NCBI GenBank assembly: GCA_003254885.1
Contig: QANT01005225.1
Span: 1-64,000 of the forward strand
Source: Purshia tridentata
Lineage: Eukaryota > Streptophyta > Magnoliopsida > Rosales > Rosaceae
Direction of reading: 5' to 3'
Length of the DNA: 64,000 nucleotides
The notes beneath the pieces were generated by a model. The model was given only the letters and a program-made list of their open reading frames with translations, was not told the DNA's origin and did not search any database. Within the stretch, counting starts at the first letter, position 1. Every line of letters starts with the position of its first letter. A program made the translations under genes and the position numbers. Positions 1 through 10,742 of the stretch are shown one piece after another.

Positions 1-490
1 TAATTATAGGGGTAGGAAAATCGAAAATCCACGTTTCAGAAAAGGTTTCAACAAGAGTTAATTACAAATAAATCAATCAAAAATTTCACAATTACATTTT
101 AATCAATACAGTTTTTTATAATTTTATTTTAGTCATTATTGACCAAAAATAAATTAAGTTTAGTAACTCATGTGGGATATAGTTTCAAAATCTATTGATT
201 TTAATAAAAAAGTAAAATTTACATTGACTATTATGTAATATTCAAATATTTTATTAATTTAAATGTAATTTTCTATTTTAACAAACACTCCCCATCGCCC
301 AAAACGCAGCACAAAAGAGAAATAGAAAAAACTCACCGTAAACGCCGCCACGACATTGCCACGTAGGTTCGAACAGAAGCCGAAGCAAGCTTAGTCAGTT
401 TCCGAACCACAAGGCTCGGACGACACAGCTGGATACAGCCTGTCACCAACAAAGTCCCACTCACCTATTCCCCTAACTACGCTCGCTCGT
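1..490. other. Upstream spacer and promoter region, AT-rich
   Basis: No coding region is supported here. The first 290 bases are AT-rich and contain a dispersed repeat (annotated separately). From about 290 the base composition becomes more GC-rich and leads into a CT-rich leader, which suggests the promoter and 5' UTR of the seven-span membrane protein gene downstream. No TATA box could be assigned with confidence. Confidence 0.5.
180..286. repeat. Dispersed AT-rich repeat, copy 1
   Basis: This segment resembles positions 14200-14302 over about 100 bases. Both read as a run ending in an ATTTAT-like core, then AAATAAAATTTA-like sequence, a TGTAATATT block and a TTTATAAATTTAAAT-like block, with scattered mismatches. 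Two diverged copies in one window suggest an old transposable-element fragment. The family is unknown. Because both are AT-rich, some of the resemblance may be chance. Confidence 0.35.
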
Positions 491-550
491 TCTCCCTCTC
501 TCTCTCTCTCTCCCCCTCTCCCTCTCTCTGCTCTCTCTCTCTCTCTCTCT
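491..550 (+). repeat. CT-rich microsatellite in the 5' leader
   Basis: An almost pure pyrimidine tract made of (CT)n runs with a few interruptions. It lies just upstream of a likely first-exon donor at 638 (CTT|GTAAGC). CT repeats of this kind are common in plant 5' UTRs and core promoters, so this is probably leader sequence of the gene whose coding exon starts at 2069. Confidence 0.7.
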
Positions 551-637
551 ACGTGCGTGCAAGTTAGGGTTTGCCGATCTTTTTCTGTGATTCTCCAATT
601 CACCGTGTCACTTAACCAGATCACGATTCTCCGCCTT

Positions 638-1821
638 GTAAGCTCTGGATTGATCTCCCTTTTGTTTCATTCTGTAATCTTTTTCACTATCGGTTCTTGA
701 ATTTAGGGTTTCTATTATGTTGCTATCGTCCTAATGATGTTCAATATATTTTTTTCTTCTTATTGTAATGATTTTATTGTCGATATTGTGACTTTCGCGG
801 TCGTATATGTGGTTTTTGTCTTTTCTTGAAAGATTAGATTTGAAATAAGGCTTGGTGCGAGGTTTTTTCTTTGTATTTATTTAAATGTTTGTTCATCGTT
901 TGGTTGTTGGGAAATGGTGGGAAAGAATAAAGCAAGATTATAAATTTAAACCGTACTTTTAATTTTCTTGCTTATTTTCTTTATGTTTTTATTATTATGG
1001 ATAATTAAATAAATGTATGATGTTAGGCTTTCTTGGTATGATTTTCATTTATTTTGTTTTCGATTTTCTGATTTGTTTGAGCAGCTTAGTAGGATACCCA
1101 ATTGTTTGGTTAAAAGAGGAGATTCCAGTTGGACTGGTATATTTATAAGCATTAAAGCATACCCAATTGTTGCTCGCAGATGTAGTTGGGGAAAAGCCTT
1201 ATTTTTAATAAGAAAATAAACGAGAAATTAATAGCTATGCTCGAAGGATCTTAAAGTGATAAATGCATGGAAAAGGAATATATGTTAAGTATGCAATCTC
1301 ATCCCCGCTTTCTTTTCTTGAGTACCTGTGATCAGTACTCTTTCAAAGATTTGACATTTGGATGGGTGCACACCCTATTTAACTTAATAATTGTGCTAAT
1401 GTGCGCCGTTGATTGTTATGACCATAGTATTATCCATTATGCTAACAACTCATCACATGTAGTTGGTACTTGAAAAATCTGACAAAATCATGGAATCTGT
1501 AGTCATTAATTATTTGTCTCGTGTAAAATCTACTTTTTACAATATTATAGGAGGTTTTTTTATTTATATCGATATTATTGCAAATGTTCTCTCTGGTTGA
1601 TAATGTATTTGTTGAAGTTGCAAATGAAAGGAACCTTGTTAGCCTTATTTTTTCTCCCCCAAATATGAGAATTTTCATTTTCTCATGGTTGTAGTATTAT
1701 TAAGTTTGTTGTTTTAATAGTGTACAATATATAACTATATTGTGTGGATTATGACCAAAAGTTATTTTCCCATCTTTTAAAAGTCCTTGTGTGCTCATGG
1801 TTTCTTCCACTTATATTGCAG
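638..1821 (+). other. Candidate 5' UTR intron
   Basis: A strong donor (GTAAGC at 638) and a good acceptor (TATATTGCAG ending at 1821) frame a T-rich segment with no coding potential. If the acceptor is at 1821, the leader exon that follows contains several upstream ATGs (1864, 1874, 1921). Later acceptors, for example CTCCTATAG near 1980, would remove most of them. The exact 3' splice site is therefore uncertain. A leader intron would fit the distance between the CT-rich leader and the coding exon. Confidence 0.5.
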
Positions 1822-2068
1822 GTTGCTAGGTCACATAAGAGCCCAGTTCTTTACAGATATTGTATGTGCTATATGGTTGTTGTAGGCAATGTTGTGGAAA
1901 CATCATCTTCAATAGTAGATATGGTTAATCTGGGTTTGATGAGCATATTCTGGTATTACTTTGTAAACTGCTCCTATAGTTGATTCTGGAAAGGAAGCGT
2001 GTACGCTACCAGAGGATCTTTTGTATCCATGCTGGCAGAGAGCATGCGTGGAATCTGTGCTTCGGGTA

Positions 2069-3265
2069 ATGCCCCTGACGAGTTTTGCTGCCGATACACT
2101 CGGTGTGTTGACCATATGTCTAGTTGCTCTCTTGATCCTTCTTGGTTTCCTCTGCATTATTTACTTGTTTTACTTTCGCTCTCGCATTCGTAGTCAGGGT
2201 TTTATTCAACTTAGCTATTTCAGTGGCCCTTGGATAATCCGAATCACTTTCATCTTGTTTGCAATCTGGTGGGGTTTTGGTGAAATTATCCGGTTAAGTT
2301 TTTTGAGACGTGAGGGAAGAGTGTTGAATACCGTTAACCTGAAATGGCAGGAGACCATCTGCAAATGCTACATTGTCTCAAACCTGGGGTTTGCAGAACC
2401 TTGCCTATTCCTGACTCTCGTTTTCCTACTTCGTGCACCCTTGCAGACAATGGAGTCAGGAATTCTAAGTCGAAAGTGGAATGCGAAAACAGCTGGTTAC
2501 GTTCTTTTCTACTGCCTTCCAATGCTTGTTCTTCAGCTCTTTGTTATTTTAATTGGACCCGAGCTGCACAAGAATGAGAGCTTACGTAAATTGCCTCCCT
2601 ACTTCACAAGTACAATGAACAAGACTGATCATATTGCCCTCTGCACTTACCCTTTAATGAGTACTATCCTCCTTGGGATTTTTGCCACCATTGTAACTGC
2701 CTACTTGTTTTGGCTTGGAAGGAGGATTTTAAAATTGGTCATCAATAAGGGTCTGCAGAAGAGAGTTTACACATTGATATTCTCGGTTTCAAGTTTCCTT
2801 CCATTAAGGGTTACTTTGCTTGGTTTCTCTGTTTTATCTAAACCAGAGCACTTTCAGTTTGAAGCCCTTGCTTTCTTGGCTTTTCTTGCCATTTTATGTT
2901 GTGTCGGGGTCTGTATATGCATGCTTGTTTACTGCCCAGTTGCGGATTCTTTAGCCCTGGGAAATTTACAGGACTTGGAGGGTAGGATGAGAGTTAATGA
3001 TGATCAAAATGATACCATTTCTCTTATTGCTAACCAGAGTCATATTGAAGAAAGTTCTGGAATTAGCCCTGTTAGAAACTCTGATGTGTCGTCAACAAAA
3101 CAGCGTGGATCAATTTCTTTTCGTACTTTGGAAAAGGTAGAGGGTTCTTCTAGGGGACCCTTTGTGGAATTGAGCCTCTTTTCTCCTAGTCATGATGCAA
3201 CACCCCCGGAATCACCTCCGCTTCTCGGCTGGCCTATGCGTGCATCTCCTTCACCTCACCAGTAG
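2069..3265 (+). CDS. Uncharacterised plant seven-span membrane protein
   Basis: A single uninterrupted coding exon of 398 residues. I chose the ATG at 2069 (MPLTSFAADTLG) because the open frame upstream of it has no ATG, only a TTG at 2021. By eye there are seven hydrophobic segments: about residues 10-36, 53-73, 95-120, 137-160, 192-219, 230-255 and 262-288. Conserved-looking pieces include SGPWIIRITFILFAIWWG after span 1 and a Cys-rich seventh span (ILCCVGVCICMLVYC). A tail of about 105 residues follows, rich in Ser, Asp and Pro, probably cytosolic. I recognise the general look of a plant-specific membrane family annotated only as 'transmembrane protein', but no function can be given. A receptor-like or transporter role are both possible on topology alone. 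No introns lie in the coding part. The 5' leader probably contains an intron (638-1821). Confidence 0.85.
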   Translation: MPLTSFAADTLGVLTICLVALLILLGFLCIIYLFYFRSRIRSQGFIQLSYFSGPWIIRITFILFAIWWGFGEIIRLSFLRREGRVLNTVNLKWQETICKCYIVSNLGFAEPCLFLTLVFLLRAPLQTMESGILSRKWNAKTAGYVLFYCLPMLVLQLFVILIGPELHKNESLRKLPPYFTSTMNKTDHIALCTYPLMSTILLGIFATIVTAYLFWLGRRILKLVINKGLQKRVYTLIFSVSSFLPLRVTLLGFSVLSKPEHFQFEALAFLAFLAILCCVGVCICMLVYCPVADSLALGNLQDLEGRMRVNDDQNDTISLIANQSHIEESSGISPVRNSDVSSTKQRGSISFRTLEKVEGSSRGPFVELSLFSPSHDATPPESPPLLGWPMRASPSPHQ

Positions 3266-4219
3266 TAGTTCATGGGAGAACCACCACTACTTAGGTAGAA
3301 GCATGCATGCAGCACAGCAACTATGCAAGAAGAAACTGAGTACGCCTGGTCGTCAGTATCATCAATTTTGTGGTAAAGAAAAACTGATTGTAAAGGGTTT
3401 AGATTTTTTTAATAAGGATTTTTATTCTTGGTTTGCTTGTTTTCTAGTTTTAGATAATGATGGTTTTGCTTGCTTGATGGAATTCGTGATCTAAGCTTTC
3501 TATTTCACACCTGTACTACTTTTATAACCATTTGCATCTTTATTCCTTGCTGTAATGAATACATACTCTGGTCGTATCAATTAGGTGGGAACTTGGTGGT
3601 ACGTCTGGCTTCTGCACCTAATAGTTTTCTTCTTGGGCACCGTTTCATTTTAGTTTATTGGCATGGATTAGAGATTGGTATATTGGTGATGTCTTTCTAA
3701 TTGTGGCTTGCTCTGGTTGCTATGAATGCAGGTTAATTCAAATATGGAAATTCCAAAATGGTTTAATTTGCTGTTCCTAAACATCAAAGTAGCCATGCTG
3801 TTTTAGATTTTATTTTTTTAATTTTCTCATTTTGTCTGCCATATATTTTTCTCTTCTGTAGTCATCATCTACAGAGAGTCCAAAGTTTAGCTTATGGGTT
3901 CGGGTTTAGGTAGACCGGTATTGAGGACCAAGTTCGGGTCCTGGGTCTCTAGTCTGATGTTCAAAGTTCAGGTCTTGAAATGTCGTATGTTAGTCTTGGA
4001 CTCTTCTATGAAGTTAACTCAAACCTTTTGTGGACGCAACAATTTAGTACGGTCCGAATGGCTTTTATCATTTAGTGGTTTAAGATCCCCATCATTTAGT
4101 GGGTTGAGGTCGTCAATGGATGGGATTGGGCTGGATCCTCGAAACACTATTTTGGGTCTGCCTTGAGGAGCATTGATTGATTAATGGATTTTAGCCCATT
4201 GATAGTGAATAGACTGAGT

Positions 4220-4470
4220 TAAATTTTGGTTCCGTGAAAATTTGAATAGAAATTTTAGAAAATTTTAATTTTCGACAGAAATTAAACGGAAATAACGGAA
4301 ATTATTATTAAAATACGAAAATTTTGAATGAAATTTTATTATATGTTTATTTAATATATTATTTACTATTTTGATAAAAAATATTGAAGAAACCAAATTA
4401 TATAATAGGCTTCATGTGATATAAGATGAATATAATACGCGTTGGAGATAAATACTGTACAAAAAATGGT
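4220..4470 (+). mobile_element. Diverged fragment of the same repeat family as 32.4-32.7 kb
   Basis: The order of motifs matches positions 32480-32710: GAAATTT-type subterminal repeats, a CGACA-GAAAT / AACGGAAAT block, TTTTGAATGAAA, TATGTTTATTTAA, AACCAA/ACTCAA followed by a shared GGCTTCATGTGATAT / GGTTTCATGTGATAT block, then GCGTTGGAG. The right half of the element, including its far inverted end, was not found here, so this is an old fragment. The better copy at 32.4-33.6 kb has recognisable terminal inverted repeats, which suggests a non-autonomous DNA transposon. Confidence 0.5.
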
Positions 4471-5001
4471 TTACTAATTAATAATTACATATATTTTATT
4501 GAATAAATACTTTAATTTTATTTATATTATAATTTTGAATTATAAATTAAATATAAATAATCATATAATAACTTAATCTGAATTTTATTAAGACTGTTAA
4601 TTTATTAGTTATAGATTGAAAAAGTTTAAAGAAAAGTTGAGTTATGAGACTTAAGAAAATTTTTGTTAAATTGATTAAGAGACAACAACAAGTTTTGAAG
4701 ATTCATGGAATATTATTTGAGGTTATGATGTTTGTTATGTGCATTATTTAAAGTTTGGAGATTTTTGGGGTGGAGACAAAATAAATGTTTGGAGATTCTT
4801 AGATATTTATTTGAGGTTATAAGGATTTTTAACAAATTAATTTAAGTAATTAAATATTTATAGGAGTTATTGAGAATTATTTAGAAACATATAAATTAAA
4901 TTGAATGAGGCATGGGTACTTAAAATTTGAAGTTAAGGTGATAAAAAATGGTACAAGATAAGAGGAACCTATAGAAATTATCGAAACATTTTTTGGACTC
5001 G

Positions 5002-5165
5002 GATTCTTGATTAGTGATTTATTTAAAGATTTAGACGAGTATACTCTTAATATAAAAGTTTGGATTGAAGAGGAAATTACTCTGATATTTGATTGGTGAT
5101 TTATTTAAATATTTGGACGAGTATACCTTTAATATAAAAGTTTGGATTTAAGAGGAAATAATTAA
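5002..5165. repeat. Imperfect tandem duplication, 82-bp period
   Basis: Two adjacent copies share a GTGATTTATTTAAA core, a GACGAGTATAC block (5034 and 5116) and an AATATAAAAGTTTGGATT block. The distance between matching blocks is 82 bases. Copies differ at several positions, so the duplication is not recent. It lies in AT-rich spacer with no gene call. Confidence 0.7.
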
Positions 5166-5508
5166 ATTGTATCTTTATAAATTATGATTTTGGCATTGCT
5201 GGATAGAACTCGAACTCACGAGCTTGTAGGCGAAAACGGATTGCGAATCGGAGTTACGTAGCTCAAATTACAAATATTTGAAGCATAAGGGCAAAATGGT
5301 AATTGCAGGTCAGATCAAATCTGGTCTTCTTCTTCTTCCCCGAGCAGTCTGTCTCCTCTGCACTTACTCTCCCTCCTCTTCTTTGACCAAACTGTGATCG
5401 CTTATATCTCTCTCATCCGAGCTCCGATTCCGGCGATTTTGGTGTCGTTAGAAAGCTATCGACGACGCCTTTCCACTGGTAGTTTCAGATCACTCATCCG
5501 ACCATCCA

Positions 5509-5774
5509 CGAAGACGCAGCGACGCAAAACCAGTCACGCCTTCTGGCCGGCGATCTCCCATTTCTGGCCACGACGAAACCCCAAACCACCCAAGATCTCT
5601 TCCTCTTGTCGAGCTAGACCTAATGGTACCCTTCCCTTGCTCGAAGACGCAGCGACGCAAAACCAGTCACGCCTTCCTGCCGGCGATCTCCCATTTCTGG
5701 CCACGACGAAACCCCAAACCACCCAAGATCTCTTCCTCTTGTCGAGCTAGACCTAATGGTACCCTTCCCTTGCC
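5509..5774. repeat. Near-perfect tandem duplication, 133-bp period
   Basis: The unit starting CGAAGACGCAGCGACG at 5509 is repeated from 5642 with almost no differences, through a TCGAGCTAGACCTAATGG block at its right end. 133 is not a multiple of three, so the duplicated open frames are read in different frames, which argues against a conserved protein. The unit is GC-richer than the surroundings. High identity points to a recent duplication, or to unequal exchange inside an older repeat. Confidence 0.85.
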
Positions 5775-6364
5775 TCAACAACCAACCAGAAAGCCATCAA
5801 TTTGAGTTTTTTATTGAGGTGTGAGTAATGAGCGAAATTTTGGCGAAAAATTAATAGAGTGGTGTTAAAATTTTCATACCCCCAAAAAACGAAATTTAAC
5901 ACCTTGGAGAGAATAATCGATTTTCTAATAAGAATATAGTACTCTATATTAAAAATTTCTTAGCCATTCAGTTGTAGGAATACCAAAGTTGGGTGTTTAA
6001 CATTTGGTACATTATTACACAGCGAGTCAAATGCACAAGATCAAAAAATGAAACACTACTGAGAATTTTTATAACCCATAAATTAAAAAACTAAACAATA
6101 CAACAGTAAGGAATGGGTAGTTCAAAATGGCTCATCCTTTGACTCAGGGAAAATCTGCCAGTAATGGTGGCAAACCAGTAACTCACGAGCCTTGAAGTAT
6201 TTCCCACTGCCTCCTAACAAGAAATAAATACTCTCTTCTACTCAAAAAAATGTGATACGCTAATCTAAGAGAATCAGAATGTACAATTAATAAAGGTTAT
6301 AAGTATTTACAACATGGATTCATCCACGCCCTTCAAACCAGGAAGCAATCAAATAATGGTAAAA

Positions 6365-9300
6365 TCATCGCCTCTTTCTCCCTACACTTTGATGCAATTG
6401 CCAAGACCAAACAATCAAAAATATTACAAGCGCCACTCCAGCAGATATCCAAAACATTACCAACCATAGGGGCATTGGTTTGGGATATAATCCTGATCAA
6501 ATTAATAAAATAAAACAAAGGTTGTTCTTGTGAATAATTGTGCCAGCACTCAAATGAACAAATTTTTTTAAAAAAAATTGAGAACATACCATGTCCGAAC
6601 TTGATGCAAATGAGAAGTTCAACAATGCAAATAGCTACAGAAAGCCAACAAAATGCTCCAACCTTCTTCACTGGTTTTCTGTCAAATACAGTAATAAAGC
6701 AAAATGGGAAACTACATGTCATCTGCAAATAAGTTTAAGTTTCCAGTGAAATGTTTGTCTCTGTGTGTGTGAAAGAGAGAGAAAGAGGAGGGGGGAAGGG
6801 GGGGAGAGAGAGAGTACCTGTCCTGAAGGTAGGAATTGTACTCACGAATTGTTGGAATTGCAATTAGCCACCACAAGATCAACCTATACACGATCACAGG
6901 GTTTCGAGGAGGAATCCATAGACAAAACTTCAGAAAGAAGGTATTAAGCTCTACAGTCATGAATACAATGCAAAGAGTGAGGACTTGAATGAATCGCCAA
7001 GGACCAAGCAAGGGATGCCACTCATCTTTGTCCCACCGAGCTGGTGTAAATTGTCCCAGTGTACGTTTAACCTAAAATCATAAAAGTTGCATTATTTTCA
7101 ATTTATTATAACTGTTTATGTGAGCTTTTTCCTTAAGCCAATTGACAAAAAGACCCGATTCACCGTAAACCAAAATCTGTAAATGAAATTCATAACATAC
7201 TTTTCCAATAATATTAGGCTGACGACTAAGACCAACCCACTTGTATGTTTTTCCATCAAAATACCTAACGGTATGCATTCCTGCCCAAATACCTGCCAAG
7301 TACACCAAACAGAACTAGTCACAGGAGGCCACAACCATAAAATATAAATGCTACCTTGCAGACAGAACATCTTTATTGTTATACTCATGGTATTTAACAA
7401 ATGATGAATCCAAATTCAAGATCCCATTATTCAAATAAGTTCAGAAAATAAAATAAAAAAGAGTTTCAGTCTAAAGTCAAGTTATTAAATGTCAACTTGC
7501 CAAAACTTTTGGTTGGCACCTACGATAAAAAAAGGGACCAAGATCCTATGCACCATAGTGGTAGCCCCGATTAAAATATACAAGATATTATGCTATAACT
7601 CAGCGAAGATAAGCCCAAAAGTAATAATGTAAGAGAGTTCTCACCAAACCAGTTGCATATCAAAATGTCAAGAATAATACTGTCCCACCAGCACTCATTG
7701 AAATTTGGTAACATGTGGCGGAATGTTAGCTGAACATGACAAAAAAAACTTTATATTACAATCAAAGCAACCCCTTGAGCATATATGAATAGGTATAAAG
7801 TCCAGAAACCAACCTCCAAAAACTCAAATCCGACTGAAAGCACCCACAGAAGGGGCTGATTACGGATCAAGATAGCCTTTCCCCACCACCCAATTATATG
7901 AGCTAAAACAAATTCATCAAAAAGTGTTTCCTATGGAAAAGGGAAAAAGAAACATCAGAGAATACTATAGCATCCTGATACTGTACTGATGTCAATTGAG
8001 AACATAACATTACATGAGAAACAATGAAAGTAGATGGGTTGTGAAAGAAGAAATCATACATGAACATTCTTAAACCTGCTCGGATTTTCAGGCAAATATA
8101 TGCGACAATCAGCACCATAAGATCTTTCCGGAAGTTCTGAATTAAATCAAGAAATACAAACATAAAATGAATATCTTGACTATCAGACAATAAGCTACGG
8201 CATCCCACATAATTTGACTATAAAAAGCTCTGCAAATCTCATATGCCTAACAAATTCAATGATAAAATATTCCTAATCAGCTAAAATACCATACTAAAAA
8301 ATTTGAAAAAAATAATGAATTGCATAGCCAACACGAGAAACTTATAAGCTAAAATTCCATATTAAAAATTTGAAATAAATGAATTGCATTACCTACACCA
8401 AGATCAGGATGAAGAAACTTCATAAACTGCCGAGCATCATCACGCTTCTGTAAAGTGAGAAACTAAAAATTAACTATCACAAGAATGTAGACACTAGAAC
8501 AATTCAAATGTGAAGTTAAAAAAAAAGGTTTCCTAGAAAAAAAAGTTAATATTTCAGAGGAAGAAAAGAAACTAACAACAAGACGCTTAATATATTGGAC
8601 ATAATTACGGCTTGATACATTGGAACATAAATTAAGAAAAAATAGGCAGAGAAAATGAACTTCCAACAAGAATTAGCCCAGACTTCAATGGTTTATACCT
8701 GAATATACATGCATGCAACATACATGTATATGGACAGAATATTTACAGATTATAAAGTTATACCAAAAAACCAACCTGAAAAAGCAAAAATGTGAGAGAA
8801 ACAAGGTAAACAACAGCCATTCCATGAACTAAGCGCCAAATTGCAGGATGTGGTCTGATCAGAACCCTGTATGTAATGTGATAGAGCATAAAGCCAACAG
8901 TCATTGGACTTTGTATATAGGAAAAACAAAAAGGAAAATGTAAAACCAAAGAAACTTTATTTCCATGTAAATTATTTCTATTTCCAACCATTACCAAAAG
9001 ACCATATATCCCACCATTATTTTATATATGAATAAAAAACCGACCATATAACCCATAACAGATAGTCTGTTATCAAATCATATGATTAATAAGACGTTAA
9101 AATTCTCTTTGTTATCCACTATGTTTTATCCCCTTCCCTTATCATTTTCCTCCCAAATTTTTTAATCATTTAGAATTCATACCTTTTTGATTTATTTTCT
9201 ATCTTAGTTGCGCATAAAATGAGTAAGCATCATATTCATTGTATATAAAATAACCATCAACAAGCTGTTCATTTAATTATTTTTTGTTAACCTCTCAAAG

Positions 9301-10742
9301 CTTATTGTATCACTAAAGGTATCTAGTCGCCAAAAAAGACAAGACATCTGAGTATCCCACATTCCTCACTCTTTCCCCTGTTTGAATATAAGGACATACC
9401 ATCCCCCATGTATCAGTGGATTCCCAAGTTCAACTGACAAAAAGAACTAAAAAAAGTAGTACAAATTATACTAAGTGTCTGGATACAAATGTCAATATCC
9501 CATTCATAATATTGTATTATTAAAGTCTCGAAGCACCAATATAAAGATCAAAGCACAGATAAGAGTAAAAAACACTAAATGAAAACAAGGTTCACAACTA
9601 ACTCAGTCCAAGAACTCACGTAGATGGGGCTTGCAGCAAGCAATAAGCAAGAAAAACTGCAATCATTGCCCATACACCCCTGCAAGAAAGAATAGGCAAA
9701 GGGTTTTAACAAATTCCAAAGTGTAAATAAGAGGATACCATTAAATCAATATCACCAAGCTTAACAATGAAGAAAAAACCTTTTTACAGATGTAACAACA
9801 TCTCCAGCTGCACTGCGTTCTGGATCCAGGGCTCCACTAACCCATCTGGTAGGAAATTTGAACAAACAACAAGACACAGCAATAATTTAACCAATTCTCT
9901 GAGTACTTCAAGAAAAATTATATAATAACATAGGTCATCATTGTGCCAATACTGCAGCAGAAGAGCATAAACTCATCTAAGGCATGCTTTCTTTTCTTTT
10001 CTGTGTGTACAAAGGAGGCCCAAGGCTGGAGAGGGTGAGAGTTGAACTCTGGCCTTAGGTGTGGGGTGTAAATACTTTACTAGTGGAGGACTTGGCCAAT
10101 ATATATGAAAATGAAGAAAAAAAAATGGAAGAATAACATGCATTACAACATTAATCATTTGGATTAAAGCAAGATCCAAGAAAAGTCGGATCACCAAATA
10201 ACTGGAAAACTCAATGTTAAACCTAAAAACTGAGACACAAATCATCCCATTTTACATTTGAAATATAAATTCTGTAAGCCTAATAGAGGGAACCCAACAG
10301 CATCATGAATCACCAGAGTCATTGGACAGACAACTTGATATGCTAAGGCAACCACAGAACCAGGATATCTAACAACTTAAATGCCTTTCACCGACAAGAA
10401 AATATGACTGGAAATTCACAGAACCAATAGCTTTATCAGGGATTGCGGTAAATAAATGCAGAAGAAAAGAAGCATTTTGTTTGCAATCCATACCGTGAAC
10501 CTACTTAAAAACAACACTGAGTAGGCAAAGTACATTGCTATTAATAGAGAGGGCCTACGAAGTGAAAAGAGCACTCACATAAGAAAACATGCACCAATAA
10601 GTAACATTGAAATGGTCCGAGGCTTGTATGCCCATGCAGTCCATGGATCCAGTTCATCACCTAAATTCGACTCACTCATGTCACCATTTTCTTGAACATA
10701 ATTATCCCTTCTCCTCACTCTCCTATGACCATTAGGCTCCAT
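6365..10742 (-). CDS. PSS1: Phosphatidylserine synthase (base-exchange type)
   Basis: Encodes a 423-residue ER membrane enzyme that makes phosphatidylserine by exchanging the head group of an existing phospholipid for serine (PSS family, independent of CDP-diacylglycerol). Twelve coding exons: 10742-10579, 9845-9780, 9679-9620, 8866-8776, 8447-8399, 8136-8060, 7930-7814, 7729-7645, 7292-7201, 7071-6818, 6678-6590, 6492-6365; these sum to 1272 bases. Family landmarks are [14 protein letters not shown] near the N-terminus, [38 protein letters not shown] and WIPPRNPV, with several hydrophobic spans throughout. Length and sequence match remembered Arabidopsis PSS1 (about 425 aa). The in-frame GTG codon further upstream (10763) was rejected in favour of ATG at 10742 (MEPNGHRR). 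The 5' leader is split by a long intron, annotated separately. I see no defect in the gene. Confidence 0.95.
9982..10105 (-). mobile_element. tRNA-derived SINE-like remnant in a PSS1 intron
   Basis: On the minus strand a box A-like motif (TGGCCAAGT, complement of 10090-10098) is followed about 50 bases later by a box B-like motif (GTTCAACTC, complement of 10039-10047). The segment ends in an A-rich run (GAAAAGAAAAGAAAG) near 9982-9997. That order, internal pol III promoter boxes followed by an A-rich tail, is the signature of a tRNA-derived SINE. No target-site duplication was obvious. It sits in the first coding intron of PSS1, in the same orientation as the gene. Confidence 0.45.

Larger units (their letters stand above)
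3266..6364. other. Spacer with 3' UTR and old repeats
   Basis: The first few hundred bases are probably 3' UTR of the membrane-protein gene, and positions 6100-6364 are probably 3' UTR of PSS1 on the other strand. Between them the DNA is AT-rich and carries repeat remnants annotated separately (4220-4470, 5002-5165, 5509-5774). Short ORFs here have no recognisable protein similarity. The segment from about 5190 to 5810 is less AT-rich and looks like part of an old transposable element, possibly an LTR-type fragment, but no coding domain supports that. Confidence 0.5.

Noticed and set aside
3894-4166. 90-residue open frame downstream of the seven-span protein gene
   Set aside because: No recognisable motif, and neighbouring sequence is 3' UTR or spacer. 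Length is within chance for this composition.
5394-5805. Possible small gene with a repeated Arg/Pro-rich protein
   Set aside because: The frame spans a 133-bp tandem duplication that changes reading frame between copies. There is no family similarity and it is better explained as repeat DNA.
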